NCBI GenBank assembly: GCA_973895155.1
Contig: OZ316893.1
Span: forward strand, 15,810,001-15,874,000
Length of the DNA: 64,000 nucleotides
From: Marsupella aquatica
Lineage: Eukaryota; Marchantiophyta
Direction of reading: 5' to 3'
Shown: piece after piece, positions 35,878 through 47,475 of the stretch
How the letters are laid out: every line of letters begins with the position of its first letter
Position numbering within the stretch: position 1 is the stretch's first letter
Notes under the pieces: model-generated
Seen by the model: only the letters and a program-made list of their open reading frames with translations
What the model was told of the DNA's origin: nothing
The model's database searches: none
Translations under genes and position numbers: made by a program

Positions 35878-35885
35878 CTTTTATA
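35878..35885 (-). promoter_or_regulatory. TATA box of the TIR-element gene
   Basis: On the minus strand the sequence reads GGGTATAAAAGGGG, a strong plant-type TATA box, about 100 bp upstream of ATG 35779. Confidence 0.6.
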
Positions 35886-36269
35886 CCCTGAGAGCTTGTC
35901 AATCGCCCGATGCCTCCTCGTCGCTTATAGGCCGAGCCTTTCACGCTCGCAGTGTACCGGCCCCTTTGCCAGTCCAGGTCAGCTCGTGTCAGTGGCCGCC
36001 TCCCGGAGTTTGTTATACGGACCCGAGGGAGGGGGAAAAGGGCCCATTACACACTCGCAACCCAGGTGTGCGAATGGCGACACGCCGCCAGCCCGATCAT
36101 GAATTCTCCTTATTGACTAATGATTTCCTACTCATAATGGCTACCTAAATACTGTCGTTATGCTAATAATAACGGCCTAAGATACCCCTAATGCGTGTGC
36201 TAAGCATGGTTAGACCGAATTACTCATTACCCGTCATACCGACGGCGTCACAAAAGTCGACGCGCCCGT

Positions 36270-37733
36270 AGTGGTGGACCTTGCCACCCAGCGCCCTCAC
36301 CAATCCCAGCACTCATGCCTAAGTGCCCCTGGTGCCCGAACGCCTCCATGGAATACCTCGAGCAAGCACCCTAGTACCTCTTGCACCACCAGCGGCCCCA
36401 TACAAAGCCGCCTTGCTCACCCACATGACCGCTACTCAACGGCCTCCTTGTCTGCACAAGCAACCAAGCACCTTGGTAAGTAACCCTCCAGGATCTAGAA
36501 CTTGCCAAGTCTAGCATCCTAACTCAAGCTCAATAGACGTTGGTAAATAGGTCAGTGATAGGTCCTCCCGATGCCATAAGCCGTAACCAAAACCCACGCC
36601 CACTGTCTGTCCAAAACAACTCCTTCCTTGGGCACGGCCCGGGTTCCCCCTCGTACCTATCCATCACCAACTGACCTCCCTTACCTCAGGACATGCTCAT
36701 GGCCCAAATAGCGTAGCTTGTACTAAAGCTTGTCCCAAACTTGTCCCAACACGCCGGGACCAACTCCCGGTTCGCTCCACTGATGGTCTAGGGGCCAGAC
36801 ACTCTTGGGACTCAACCTCCACACCTACTTGGCCTTGCCTCCCCAGCGCAAGCTCCCTTGGGAGACTGAACGCGACTTGGCTGCCGTTCGGCAGGATTTG
36901 GCAAGCGGGCCAGTTAACACCCGCAAACCCCGAGAATCCAAGGTACCCCCAGACCCAGCTGAGCTCAGGAGAGCGTAGCCCTTCTTGAGAGCTTTCCAAC
37001 GCATCCAAGAAGTCTTCCAACGGACTTCCCGTTAGGAAGATATCGCCATTTCCGTTTGGCGGTTTCCCTTAGTGTCGCGACCGCCACGGCGCACGACTTC
37101 GGCTCGCCTTGGCCCCCAAGGAGACACCACTCCCCTCATGTATGCTTCTGGAGACCTGCCACCCCCGGACCAGCTTTGGTACCTAAACATTTGACCCCCA
37201 ACCCAGATCCTATTGCGCATAATGGGCACGCCACCAACTGACAACGCCCATAACTTTCTCGTTAGGCATCCGCAAGCGGAGTGCCTTAGCCCGTTATGAT
37301 CGGGCCGACCCAGTGCTCATGCCTAGGCCCTCAGGTCTCATCGCCGCTCAGGGCCCCCGACCGGCCCAACCCGGATCAGGCCGTAACTTGCGCCCCAAGC
37401 GTCCGTTGCCCCTGGTGTCAACTCCATTGGCCTTGGGCCCAAGAGGAGCTCACACTCAAGCCCTTAGAACTCAAAGTCCCTCCGGAGGTCCGGACGGCCA
37501 TCCTTGAGTCTGGCCCATTTCCCCTTGACCCGACTAGCTATCAGCTAGTCCAAGTCCTTAGTGTGTATCCCCAGCTTGGCTCCTTGCCTCGCTAGTGCCA
37601 CGTCTCATTGCCCACAAGTCTCCCCATGCTAAGTCCTCCCCGGATGGCCTATCCGGGCCTGGAACATAAGGGAGCTCGGCGTCGGAGTCAGCAACGCCGG
37701 AGCTAAGTGTTAAGGTAGTCAAGTTCCACGACT
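36270..37733 (-). mobile_element. Solo LTR of gypsy family, TSD ACGGG
   Basis: The 1,464-bp block is the reverse complement of the LTR at 43614-45087 over its whole length. It is flanked by CCCGT on both sides (36265-36269 and 37734-37738; ACGGG on the LTR strand). No primer-binding site follows its 3' end, so it is a solo LTR left by recombination between two LTRs. The ends on the LTR strand are AGT...ACT, not the usual TG...CA. It splits the last exon of the palindrome-element gene; removing it restores that reading frame. Confidence 0.93.
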
Positions 37734-38333
37734 CCCGTACATCTCCTGAAGTCGACCATGGAGAGGCGGTGGCACTTGCATGGGTTTGGGCAGGTGAACA
37801 GAAAACCTCTCCATAAACGGTGGCGATGGAACATCACGCTGCCAAGGTATGTTCCTCTCCCCGGGACTGATACCTTCATCCGGCGGAAGATGGAGGCGAT
37901 TGACAAAGTCTGTGGTTTCTATCTCAACAGATTCAGTCCTTGTCTAGAAAGAAGTAAAGTGAGTCAAAATGGGAACAACGGGATCTCCTTCAATAACCCT
38001 ATCTGCGCCAATCTCCATTCCCATATCTCTAACAATACCAGAATTATTAAGATCCGTATGCGGCCCTACATTGGAACTTTGAAAATGGCCTTCCATGGAA
38101 TCGAGAAGGGAAAAATGAGAGCACTGGACTTTGAAAGAAACAACCATTGTGCGGAACTGAAATGTTTTGATATCCTTGAGATAACAGTATGTTTATAAGG
38201 CACTTGGATTTCCCGTTATTGGTCCTCTTGTCGGTACCAGTCGCCGACTGAAAGCCAAATGACCATTGGGCAAAAGCGACAAAATTAAAATGGAAACTTC
38301 CAACGTATTTTTATGAGGGGGTACATTTTTGGG

Positions 38334-41300
38334 GAGCGTCGGGCGCTAGTTAAACAAAGGAGAGGAACCCACACAAAGGACGTTACGAAAGACCCCATTA
38401 CCAGGTTTGACAAACCCATTACCAATTGAATGGAAGTGACAATCTCCCTCAAACTCAATTCCAATTTAATAAATTCAATAGCGTCAGGCGCTAACAAAAA
38501 CCAAGGGCATACGCGTACAGTTGAGAGGCAGTTTGACCTAATAGAGGAAAAAATTGCTACCCTTCAGTGTCAGATTTTGAGCTATCATTCTGGGAGCTAT
38601 GAGATCTGTCGGTCGATTATGCCTCATCATCAATATACTTGCTTCTAGAAACATCATCTACGTAGGGGTTCCTTGTGAACTTCCTGTCTACTCCCCTAAG
38701 AAGCCTAAGTCCTTTTGTTTCCCAGCAAAGTGTCCTAAATTTCTCTGCCTTCCTTGCGATATGCTCAGCGTATGATGGCAACACAAACGGCTTCTTGAGA
38801 GTGATGATTACATTTCAAGCCACTTTCCTCCGGAGTTGAAACCATTTTCTTTGGTTCCATTCTGACCTACTCAAAAGAGAAACGGGAGATAAAGAGGAAG
38901 TAAGTACTTAGCCGATAGAACCGATGGAATTAAAGGTTAACCAACAATTGAAAGGATTAAGGAGCTTAAGAGAGATGAAAATTACTTGGAAGACTCTTCA
39001 CTATCCTCCGTTGACCCCTCATGTCGACTTTCCTCTTTCCCACCGTCATTGACATCCTCAGGAACATCATCTTCTAGCGTACCATCATCTTTGTCCGAAT
39101 CAAAGTTGAGGACAGATCTAAGTCTATCTTTCTTTTTTGGTCCAGTTATTTGAGGAGGGGGAGGTTGTGTCTCCAAAGGTTTAGGAGAAATGAGGTCCAA
39201 AAAAATCCTCAAAGCGGTCTCAACAAACTCCCGACAATTTTCTAACCCGATGACAAAATGGCCTGAGTAATCCCCAACAATGAACGTACTACTTGAGCCG
39301 ATAGTCCAATCAATTACAATATCCTTAGGTATCATAAAGAGTTCAAGGATAGTTTGCATAAAACCAACCGGTAGTCGGGCATTCCCAGTAAAATGTAGTT
39401 CAGGACAATAATCTTCCTTCAAAGCTTGTAGCTCAATAAGGTTTGAGATTGAAGGATCTTTGACGCTAGACAACGGCTTGAACCTTGGATCCTTTGGGAC
39501 CTTTCCTTTCAAAGAAACTCGACAAAATATATTCAGTCTAAGAGTGAAGACCTGCAAAAGTTGACAAACCAACTGGATTTTAAAAATCTCTTAGTCATCA
39601 GAGAAGAACTCCAAAAGAAAAAATAGCGTCGGGCGCTAGTATAGCTAGACTCAGAGAAAACATTTACCTGGACGTCTGTCTTGGATCTATACATTGGGAC
39701 AGACATGAAAACATTGTGCGTATTGATGCACATGAACTTCTTGGATTGCTGACATGCAGAAATGACCTGGGAAATCTAATCGTGGTCTCCGAGTATAAGA
39801 TAGCAAGCATGCCATCATTCAAAAGGAAAGGATCCATCGCTCGGAAAAATGATTTGGCTGCTGTGTGATCTGTTACATTCTATTTCGGGACCCGACGATC
39901 AACAATTGTGGGTTTCAATCTAGTTGGGAGATAGATGAAGCCCGCATTCACCCCAAATGATTGTTCCTTCCCACCTCTAATGACTCCTTTATCTCTACAC
40001 CCCGACTTGATCAAATCCTTACCCCACTTCTCAGCATCTGCAACCCAATCTGGCTTCTCTTCCTTACTAAATGCACTATCTATGAATTCTGCCAAGCTTG
40101 ATTCGACCATACAGTGTCTTTCGACTTTGCTCTTGAAATTCCCCACATCCCATTGCAGACCAGCCCCAGAAGCATTATCTCGTGACGATTCCCAGGCATC
40201 GATGGTCCTTTTCTTCTTCTTCTTTGTGCTTGTGGCATCCACAGGAACTATAACCTTCCCCTTCTCAACTAGGGTGATGGGGTCTGGATTGGCACCAGTG
40301 TTGGCCTCAGAGATTTCTGGTGTTGCATCTATTTTTGTATCATCCGTGGCACCATCAGATTTTCACCCACCTACCAAAGCACATTGTCAAACACATAAAG
40401 AGTGTTAGCGCCAGGCGCTGGCCAAACACCCACATTAATATCAGAAAATAAAACATATTAAACTCATGACACATAATAGCGCCAGGCGCTACCAAAGAAG
40501 GAAGTCGGAAGAAGGAGGTGTAGCATACATTTTTTCCCAGTCTTGGCACTAGCACTTGCTACAGGGGCATCCGCCTTGGCTTTGGATCTTGGCTTTTAGC
40601 TTCAATCAACATGAACCATAGTGGTTTTGCATTTTTTTTGCAACTCAGTTGTCGACGCGTTGACGTCTCCCTCAATTCCTTGCTTCATATCGGAGACAAA
40701 TTTCAGAGGAACTTGGGATTTTGACAGTTTATGGAAAGCGTCCTTCTCAATGTCATCAAATGGAGAATCCCATCTGTTGGTGTCAAGATACTAGGGGCAA
40801 TGAATTCTCTCCCACTTTGACAATTTCCTTGGCGGAAGGATTCCCTCAGCGGGATACATGGAATACAGTTTGGCCAAAAGGTCTCCATCTGTGCAGATGA
40901 CCCAATTCTGGAAAGCAGCTGGGTAAGCCCAAAAATAATCAAGCTTCACAATCTCCATGTGCATGAAGAAACGATAGACATATCGTTTCGCTCGCTTTTG
41001 ATTCTTGAGTGTGTCGTCTTCCTTGTTCGGGTACTTGGACATCCACATGGTATTGAAAAACTTACCTTTCACTGCATCCCCAAATTTCTTGAAATCGTTA
41101 CACACTATTTCAACGAGTGAGTCATAAGACTCACACTTCCATTCCTCCAATCGTTGGAAGGAATTATTTCACTGATCTGTTGGAGGGCAGTCTGTAGCAT
41201 ACCAATGGCAATTCCCTCCACGCTATTCCAAGTTTGCCATGTGTGGCACCACTGCTTCACAGGGTCATTGCTAATGCTTTGCTTTGTGGATGAAAGAACT

Positions 41301-43460
41301 GTTTCCTGAGCTCTGGCGTGCAATGCGCTACTAACAAAGTGCTTCTCAATTTGGGGTCGAGGGCGGAGACTGCAATGAATAACCTGGCACGATCCATGGT
41401 ACAGACAACCGCATCCGGTTTCTTCTCATGTTTGTTCACCTCTGTCATCGGGTACATCTCAGCGCAAGTTGTCATGATCAGAAGTCTTCAAACTCTAGAC
41501 TCAACAAGGGAGATCTTTGAGACCTTGATCGCCCAATCCTTCATTGCTTCTTTCATCATGACCGCACGTCATTTGGACGTCTCTTCTTGAGACCAAGGAT
41601 TTCCCTGAGCGGTAGCCAACTCCAGGTCCATCTTGAATTGACGAGAATAGGATTTAATCTTATTCTCGCATAAGATATACAAAAGTGCTTCTTGAGGCAT
41701 TTTCTTAGTATACCACGATCCCTTTTGAGTCTTCTGCATCACTTGCACAAACTTCTTGAAGTTTGCCCCATCAATGATTGGATTATAGTATTCTAGATCG
41801 TTGGACAAAATCCTTTTAATTCTGTCAGCATCAAGTATCCAGGAAGGTTCCACCACGGCCTGTCCAAGTCGATAGAAGAATTTATCAGTCAATAGTGCCA
41901 GGCGCTAGTAAAAAAGCATACTATGAACGAAAGACATTGAAATTCGAAGAGAGACTTACTGGTTCACAGTATGCATAGCCGCCTCAATCTCAATCAAAGA
42001 TTCCTTTTCACCCTTGAAAATAGTACATTGCACACGCAGGTGATACTTGATATCATCGGGATTTTCTTTCGTAATGATCTACCATGCGTAAAGTTGATGG
42101 TTACCATCAAAAACATAAAACATCTTATCCTGTAAGACCCTGAAGTCTAGATCGGCCGCACATTCAGTTTTAAACTTCTCATTCTCTGCCATCCGTGACA
42201 TCCGGTCCCAGGTTGCTCATATTTCCGGAGTACATGTCTGGACATTCCCATTCGAATCTGCCGGCTGGACATAAAAAAGCATTCCAATTTTTGAGTTATA
42301 TCCTGTGCTCCGAAAAGAGTCCTTCAACTTTTCAATTGAAGGACTTCCCTTTTGTAAGGTGCGGAAAACTTCCATGTGAACCAAGCAACACATTGGAATC
42401 CTTGGCGGGTCTTTGTCGTGCCCTCGGAAATCCTTGCCAAACAACATAACGTGTTTGGAGATAACGTCGGACATTGTGAGCGACATTTCTCCTCGATCTT
42501 CCATAGCATATGTGTCGAGATCGTCCATCTTCGCTCTCCTACTCTTTGGAAATGTGACAACCGCGATTGTTTCAGGAGCTTGGGATGCTGTAAACCGTGT
42601 CACATGATGACTGTAAACAGATCCAGAAAACAAGCACTCGGACGTTTGGGAATGGATCTGCTCTCTCTGCCCGTTAGCACTATACCATGGATGCGAGGTG
42701 GTGGGGAGAGGGTCCATGTTTTGCATACCCCAAGTTCTTCACGATCGTGATGAGTATCTCATTCATACCGTACTTCTTCTAGAGAATTCTTGCACGAATA
42801 ACCTCTGAAACGGAACCTAAATACAGCAGACAAGGAAGGTGGAGAGAGTATCCTCTCTAAACTATCCTCTCGCTACATTGATATCTATCTAGGACATTCT
42901 CTTGAAAGCCACTTGTCAACTCCGGATTAGTTGTTGGAATACCGTTGGCATATCTTCAACGTTACGCAAACCTAAAGTTACCGTTGAATATGACCGTTAA
43001 ATAAATAATGCGATCAATTTCATCTATATTCTTTAGGTGAAATCTCATATTGGTCAATAGTAATGCCTGGCGCTACCAAAAACTCTCAATATTGAAACCC
43101 TAATTTTTCCATAAGTTAAACAAATTTGACTCTGAAGTATAAAATAAAAAACAAAATGAATACATATTTTTGAATATTTGTCCTTAAATGAATGTCATGA
43201 TTGCCGATTCAGATTAGCGCTCGGCGCTAATATAAAATCTCCCCATTTTTGGCAATATTTTAGAATATTTGTAAAATAGCTACAAACATTTAGGATTTAT
43301 TCTGAAATCCTAGATATTAGCGCTTGGCGCTAAATATAAAATATACCAGTTTTAGGCCACAATTTAGGGTGTAGGTTTTAGTAGCGCCTGGCGCTAAACA
43401 TATATTTCACCATTTTAAGTCCAAATTGGAGTGTGTATGTTTTAGTAGCGCCAGGCGCTA
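38334..43460. repeat. Eleven right copies of the TAGCGCC-GGCGCTA palindrome
   Basis: Copies start at 38334, 38479, 39624, 40406, 40477, 41893, 43061, 43215, 43318, 43382 and 43446. Those at 40477 (centre A), 43382 (centre T) and 43446 (centre A) are perfect 15-bp palindromes; others differ at one to three positions, often keeping the GGCGCTA arm. Within the gene they lie in or at the edge of introns (39624, 40406, 40477, 41893), and four cluster within 250 bp at 43215-43460, upstream of the first exon. Flanks are AT-rich and not conserved. Confidence 0.9.
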
Positions 43461-43613
43461 CTCAATTATGGTGATTTTATAAACATGATTATGTTGTTTG
43501 GAAAAGGACATCTTAGGCTCATTAGTGTAAATGTCATTGACATAACAACAATAACATTTATTGTGTCAGATGTGCTTTCACCCGGAAGTGATTCTGTCGT
43601 ATTCTAACGGCTC
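42727..43613. other. Upstream region of the ParB/methyltransferase-like gene
   Basis: This AT-rich stretch has no ORF of note. It holds five of the palindrome copies and would include the promoter of the leftward gene starting at 42726. No convincing TATA box was fixed. Confidence 0.4.
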
Positions 43614-45087
43614 AGTTGCGGAACTCGACTACCTTAACACTTAGCTCCAGCGTCGCTGACTCCGACGCCGAGTTCCCTTATGGTCCAGGCCCGGATAGGC
43701 CATCCGGGGAGGACTTAGCATGGGGAGACTTGTGGGCAATGAGACGTGGCACTGGCGAGGCAAGGGGCCAAGCTGGGGACACACACTAAGGACTTGGACT
43801 AGCCTATGGCTGGTCGGGTCAAGGGGAAATGGGCCAGGCTCAAGGATGGTCGTCCGCACCATCGGATGAACTTTGAGTTATGAGGGCTTGGGAGTGAGCT
43901 CCTCTTGGGCCCAAGGCCAATGGAGTTGACGCCATTGGCAACGGACGCTTGGGGCGCAAGTTGTGGCTCAATCCGGGTTGGGCCGGTCGGGGGCCCCAAG
44001 CGGCGATCAGACCTGAGGGCCTAGGCATGAGCACTGGGTTGGCCCAGTCACAACGGGCTAAGGCACTCCGCTTGCGGATGCCTATCAAGAAAGTTATGGG
44101 CGTTGCCAGTTGGTGGCGCGCCCATTATGCGCGATGGGATCCGGGTTGGGGGCCAAATGTTTAGGGACCAAAGCTGGTCCGGGGGTGGCAGGTCTCCAGA
44201 AGCATATATGAGGGGAGTGGTGTCTCCCTGGGGGCTAAGGGCGAGCCGAAGTCGTGAGCCGCGGCCGTCGCGATACTAAGGGAAACCGCCAAACGGAAAT
44301 GGTGGTATCTTCCCAACGGGAAGTCCGTTGGAGGACTTCTTGGGTTCGTTGGAAATCTCTTGAGAAGGGCTACGCCCTCCTGAGCTGAGATGGGTCCGGG
44401 GGTGCCATGGGTTTTTGTGGTTTGCGGGTGTTAGCTCGCCCGCTTGCCAAATCCTGTCGAACAGTAGCCAAGCCGCGTTCAGTCTCCCAAGGGAGCTTTC
44501 ATTGGGGAGACAAGGCCAAGTAGGTATAGAGGCTGAGTCCCAAGGGTGCTCGGTCCCTAGACCATCAGTGGGGCGAACCGGGAGCGGTTGCTAGAGTTGG
44601 GGCCATTCTGGTCCCGACGTGTTGGGACAAGCTTTAGGACAAGCTACACTAATTGGGCCATGAGCATGTCCTGAGGTCAGGGCGGTCAGTTGGTGATGGA
44701 TAGGTACGAGGGAGAACCCGAGCCGCGCCCAAGAAAGGAGTTGTCCTGGACGGACAGTGGGCGTGGGCTCTGGTTTCGGCTTATGGCATTGGGAGGACCT
44801 ATCGCTGACCTATTTACCAATTTCTGTTGAGCTTGAGTTAGGATGCTAGACTTGGCGAGTTCTAGATCCGAAGGGGTTACATACCGAGGTGCTTGGTTGC
44901 TTGTGCAGACAGTGAGGACCGTTGAGTAGCGGTCGTGTAGGTGAGCAAGTGCGGCTTCATATGGGAGGGGCCGCAGGTGGTGCTAGAGGCACTTGGATGC
45001 TTGCTCGAGGTATTCCGTGGAGGCGTTCGGGCACTTAGGCATGAGTGCTCGGATTGGTGAGGGTGCTGGGTGGCAAGGTCCACCACT
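43614..45087 (+). mobile_element. 5' LTR of gypsy element (1,474 bp)
   Basis: It is full length compared with the solo LTR at 36270-37733, starting AGTTGCGGAACT and ending GGTCCACCACT. It is followed after two bases by a primer-binding site, so it is the 5' LTR. The 3-base inverted ends AGT/ACT are shared with the solo copy. The five bases before it are GGCTC; the matching 3' side is outside the window. Confidence 0.93.
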
Positions 45088-45089
45088 TG

Positions 45090-45101
45090 TGGTATCAGAG
45101 C
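45090..45101 (+). other. Primer-binding site, initiator Met-tRNA type
   Basis: TGGTATCAGAGC, two bases after the LTR end, is complementary to the 3' end of plant initiator methionine tRNA, the standard primer for many plant LTR retrotransposons. Confidence 0.92.
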
Positions 45102-45189
45102 GATTGCTGGCATAGACACCGGACCGGGGCCGTGCTAAGTTGGAATCCAAAAATCTTAACGGATTTTTGTAGGGACTTAGTGCTTCAAC

Positions 45190-47475
45190 ATGCCCGGCAA
45201 GTCGACTGCGGGCAGATTCGGTCGCTGGGAACATGGCAAAAAACACTCGTGCAAAGAGTGGCAAGCAGGCTCCCCCACCAAGGGGAGAGCCCAAGTTCAT
45301 GATGAACAAAAGGAGGATGGGTCGACTTCCCTAGACAAATGTTACAAGCAAGATGAAGAAGACGCAACAGCCGAACCATCGACCGCTGCGACAAACAAGT
45401 CAAGTGCAGAGCGTCGTCAACTTAAAGGGAAGGAGGCAGCTGATCCTTCAGAGGATGGGTCGGATGACTACGACTCCAACGCAACCGCAAGCGACGACAA
45501 CGCTGAAGCTGAGACAGAGGAAGAGGGTCAGGACCCGGAAGAGGAGCTGATCCCAGCCTTGAGAGGGTTGAACGCGGAACCAGAGGATGATGCCGAGCCG
45601 GACATCATCGTGGATAATTTGACCAAGCAGAACCAGGATGACGCGGGTGATACCTCAGTCCCGGGAGGTCATGGTGCTCGCAAGACACGGGGGGTGTCAC
45701 CAAAATCCACAAGAGAACCTAAGGACAAGCGGCCCGCAAAGGAAAGACGGTTGGAGGACCGTCCTCACACAACCCGCAAGGGCCCAGCCGTTGACGATGG
45801 TCTGGGTCCGTTGACTCAAGACCAGCGACTCATTTATGAGCAGTTGGAACACAACAAGGGGGCCCAGATTAAGTACTTACTTAGTCTGGGTAGTCAGAGT
45901 GTGACGCGCCCCGAGGGGGGAATGGTAGTTGGACGGAGTATGTTCCAAGTGAACCAGCTACCGACTCCTCCAACTTACAACGGGGCCTATGAACAAAGTG
46001 GATAAAATTTTGTGAGTTGGCTCTCCATGATGGAGATTCATCTCCAAGCGTGCGTTGAGCGCTCCACTTGGGCCACCGCAGCCGCTCCTTACCTGAAGGA
46101 CTATGCCCTGACTTGGTACAAGTCATGGAAGAAGTTGAGGGAAGACTCCTCCTTGCTGTTAACTTGGGAAAACCTGGTTGAGGGTCTCCGTGCTCATGCC
46201 ACCACTAAGTACCCGGAGCGGCACGCTCAGAAATGTGTAACGGAGATGAGCTTCAGGGGTGATATCCAAAAGTTCATCACTTATTACCAAAATCAGTTGA
46301 CGTATATCCCGGCGGGATAAGAGACCCTGCATACACAGCTTCACAACTTTATCGTGAAGCTCCCGCCGTTGCTCAGGGAAAAGTTATAGGAAAAGCGTCA
46401 TGAGTTCAAAATGCTTTCTGACGCCTTCGACAAGGCCACTACGTTGGTGAATAACCAACCGGACTTGGCGAAGGTGGGTGGCAAGGGATCCGAGGGGGAA
46501 GCTGGGAAAGCAAAAGGTCCCGGGAATAAGCGTAAGCAACCTGACGGGGCGGGGGCCGGTGGTTTGGATCCCCAGCCCCGGAATGGAGAAGCTAAGTGGA
46601 ACCGGAAGGCCGACAACTTCAATAAAGGAACCTCATCGGCACAAAAAGCAAAGAAGCAGGCGACCATGGAGCAGAGGCGGGCGGAAGGTTTGTGCTTCAC
46701 ATGTGGTGCCATGTGCCATCAAAGTAAGGATTGTTCCACGAAAGGTGGCAAGCCAAACGGAGATGGTGGAGGGCAGAAGAGCATTAAGGTAAGTATCGCT
46801 CTAACCAAACCCTTAGTAGCTGACAAGGTCCCCATAGGGGATGTCCCTGACGGGGAGAGGGCGTTGTTGCGAGAGAAGATACCTAAAGTTAAGACAATGG
46901 ATCCTGAAAAACTGATTTTTGTGAATGTCAGTTCTAACGGTAATCTGGGGGTTGCTTTGGTGGATACAAGCGCGACCACCTACTTCATAAGGAGGCAGGC
47001 GGCAACACATCTTGGGGTGGACGTGCAAGAGTTGCTACAACCATTAGTGTGCAAGTTTGCCAACGACATGAAAGGGATAGTGTCGAGAGTGGTCCATAGA
47101 CTTCGAGTAGAGGTCATAGGCGAGCAACAAAATTTTGTTAGTCAGGAGATGTTCTACGTTCTAGACGGTCTAGCCGTAGACTTCATTTTGTCGGTAGGTT
47201 ATCTCAGAAAGCACAATGTTACCTTGAAACCGGGGGGTGAAGTGCTCCATTTTCCCAATAAGGGCGGTGAGCCCATCATTGTACACAAAATTACCGAAAA
47301 TAAAGAAAGATTTCTTAAAGTAAGTAAAGTGTCATGGATGTCTCCGTGTGTATCGGCGAAGCAATGGTGGAAAGACTTCAAGGGTGGACATGATTGTTTC
47401 TTCTTTCATCTCCACCCAACTAAGGAGGCTGATTCGCAGCCAAAGGTCAAGTCAGCCAAGGTCGGGCCTGACTGA
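45190..47475 (+). pseudogene. gypsy gag-protease polyprotein with four in-frame stops
   Basis: One frame runs from ATG 45190 to 47475, broken by TAA at 46003, TAA at 46318 and TAG at 46387, and closed by TGA at 47473, with coding continuing in the same frame for a further 45 codons or so. The first 270 residues are acidic and basic linker. The gag capsid-like part follows (SWLSMMEIHLQACVERSTW, ALTWYKSWKKL, YQNQLTYIPAG). The zinc knuckle CFTCGAMCHQSKDC at 46693-46734 has CX2CX4HX4C spacing. The protease active site reads VALVDTSATTYFI (about 46950), DTSA where DTGA or DSGA is usual. The element can only be mobilised by another copy. Confidence 0.9.

Larger units (their letters stand above)
32300..36252. 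mobile_element. 3,953-bp element with TGTSACGYCGTCRG inverted ends, TSD AAAGT
   Basis: The 5-bp repeat AAAGT flanks it at 32295-32299 and 36253-36257. The left end reads TGTCACGTCGTCAG and the reverse complement of the right end TGTGACGCCGTCGG, 14-bp inverted repeats with three differences. I saw no LTR-type direct repeat of the ends. Leaving it out joins the minus-strand exon of the host element in frame, which supports the borders. It is more GC-rich than its surroundings. TGTNR-type ends with a short TSD recall Ginger-like DNA transposons or LTR-derived elements, but no integrase was seen. It encodes an unrecognised leftward protein. Confidence 0.75.
32145..42726 (-). pseudogene. Many-exon gene: ParB-like segment and N6/N4-methyltransferase-like motif
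   Basis: The first exon runs from ATG 42726 to a GTAAGT donor at 41954-41959. It ends in a ParB-like pattern: LKDSFRSTGY, a strand, then YVFDGNHQLYAW at about 42100, resembling the GNHR/GHRR box. Exon material follows at 40.5-41.9 kb in three frames, at 39.7-40.4 kb (LLNDGMLAILYS), 38.98-39.57 kb, 38.56-38.86 kb and 38.15 to 32.145 kb. The 39.3-kb part reads IVIDWTIGSSSTFIVGDYSG then HFVIGLE, close to the D-x3-GSGT...G-R-x2-G-x-E motif I at the C-terminal side of bacterial-type N6/N4 DNA methyltransferases, with preceding residues in the place of the usual KP helix. I could not find a clear DPPY catalytic motif. Many stops and frame changes make it a pseudogene. A solo LTR and a TIR element interrupt the last exon. 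Confidence 0.5.
30191..43613 (-). mobile_element. Palindrome-rich decayed element with two minus-strand genes
   Basis: I group this interval because copies of a 15-bp palindrome occur all along it (31.68-43.46 kb), except within the two later insertions at 32300-36252 and 36270-37733, and were not noticed elsewhere in the window. Removing those insertions leaves about 8 kb with a many-exon gene (42726 to 32145) and the Cys/His-rich gene (31665 to 30191), both leftward. No terminal inverted repeats were found: the left side is cut by the junction at 30190 and the right side is overlain by the gypsy LTR at 43614. It could therefore be a transposon, or a gene cluster with an unusual repeat; a transposon is my preference. 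Confidence 0.45.

Noticed and set aside
36270-37733. LTR of a retrotransposon that includes the adjacent 32.3-36.2 kb coding region
   Set aside because: No primer-binding site follows the LTR, and separate target duplications (ACGGG and AAAGT) show two independent insertions.
37758-38198. 146-codon plus-strand ORF
   Set aside because: The minus strand carries a more convincing exon here that continues in frame across the solo LTR site.
31679-43460. CRISPR-like or regularly interspaced array for the 15-bp palindrome
   Set aside because: Spacing is irregular (tens of bp to over 1 kb), spacers are coding exons or AT-rich DNA, and the genome is eukaryotic.
45090-45110. tRNA gene at the LTR border
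   Set aside because: Only the 12-base complement of the tRNA 3' end is present; it is a primer-binding site.
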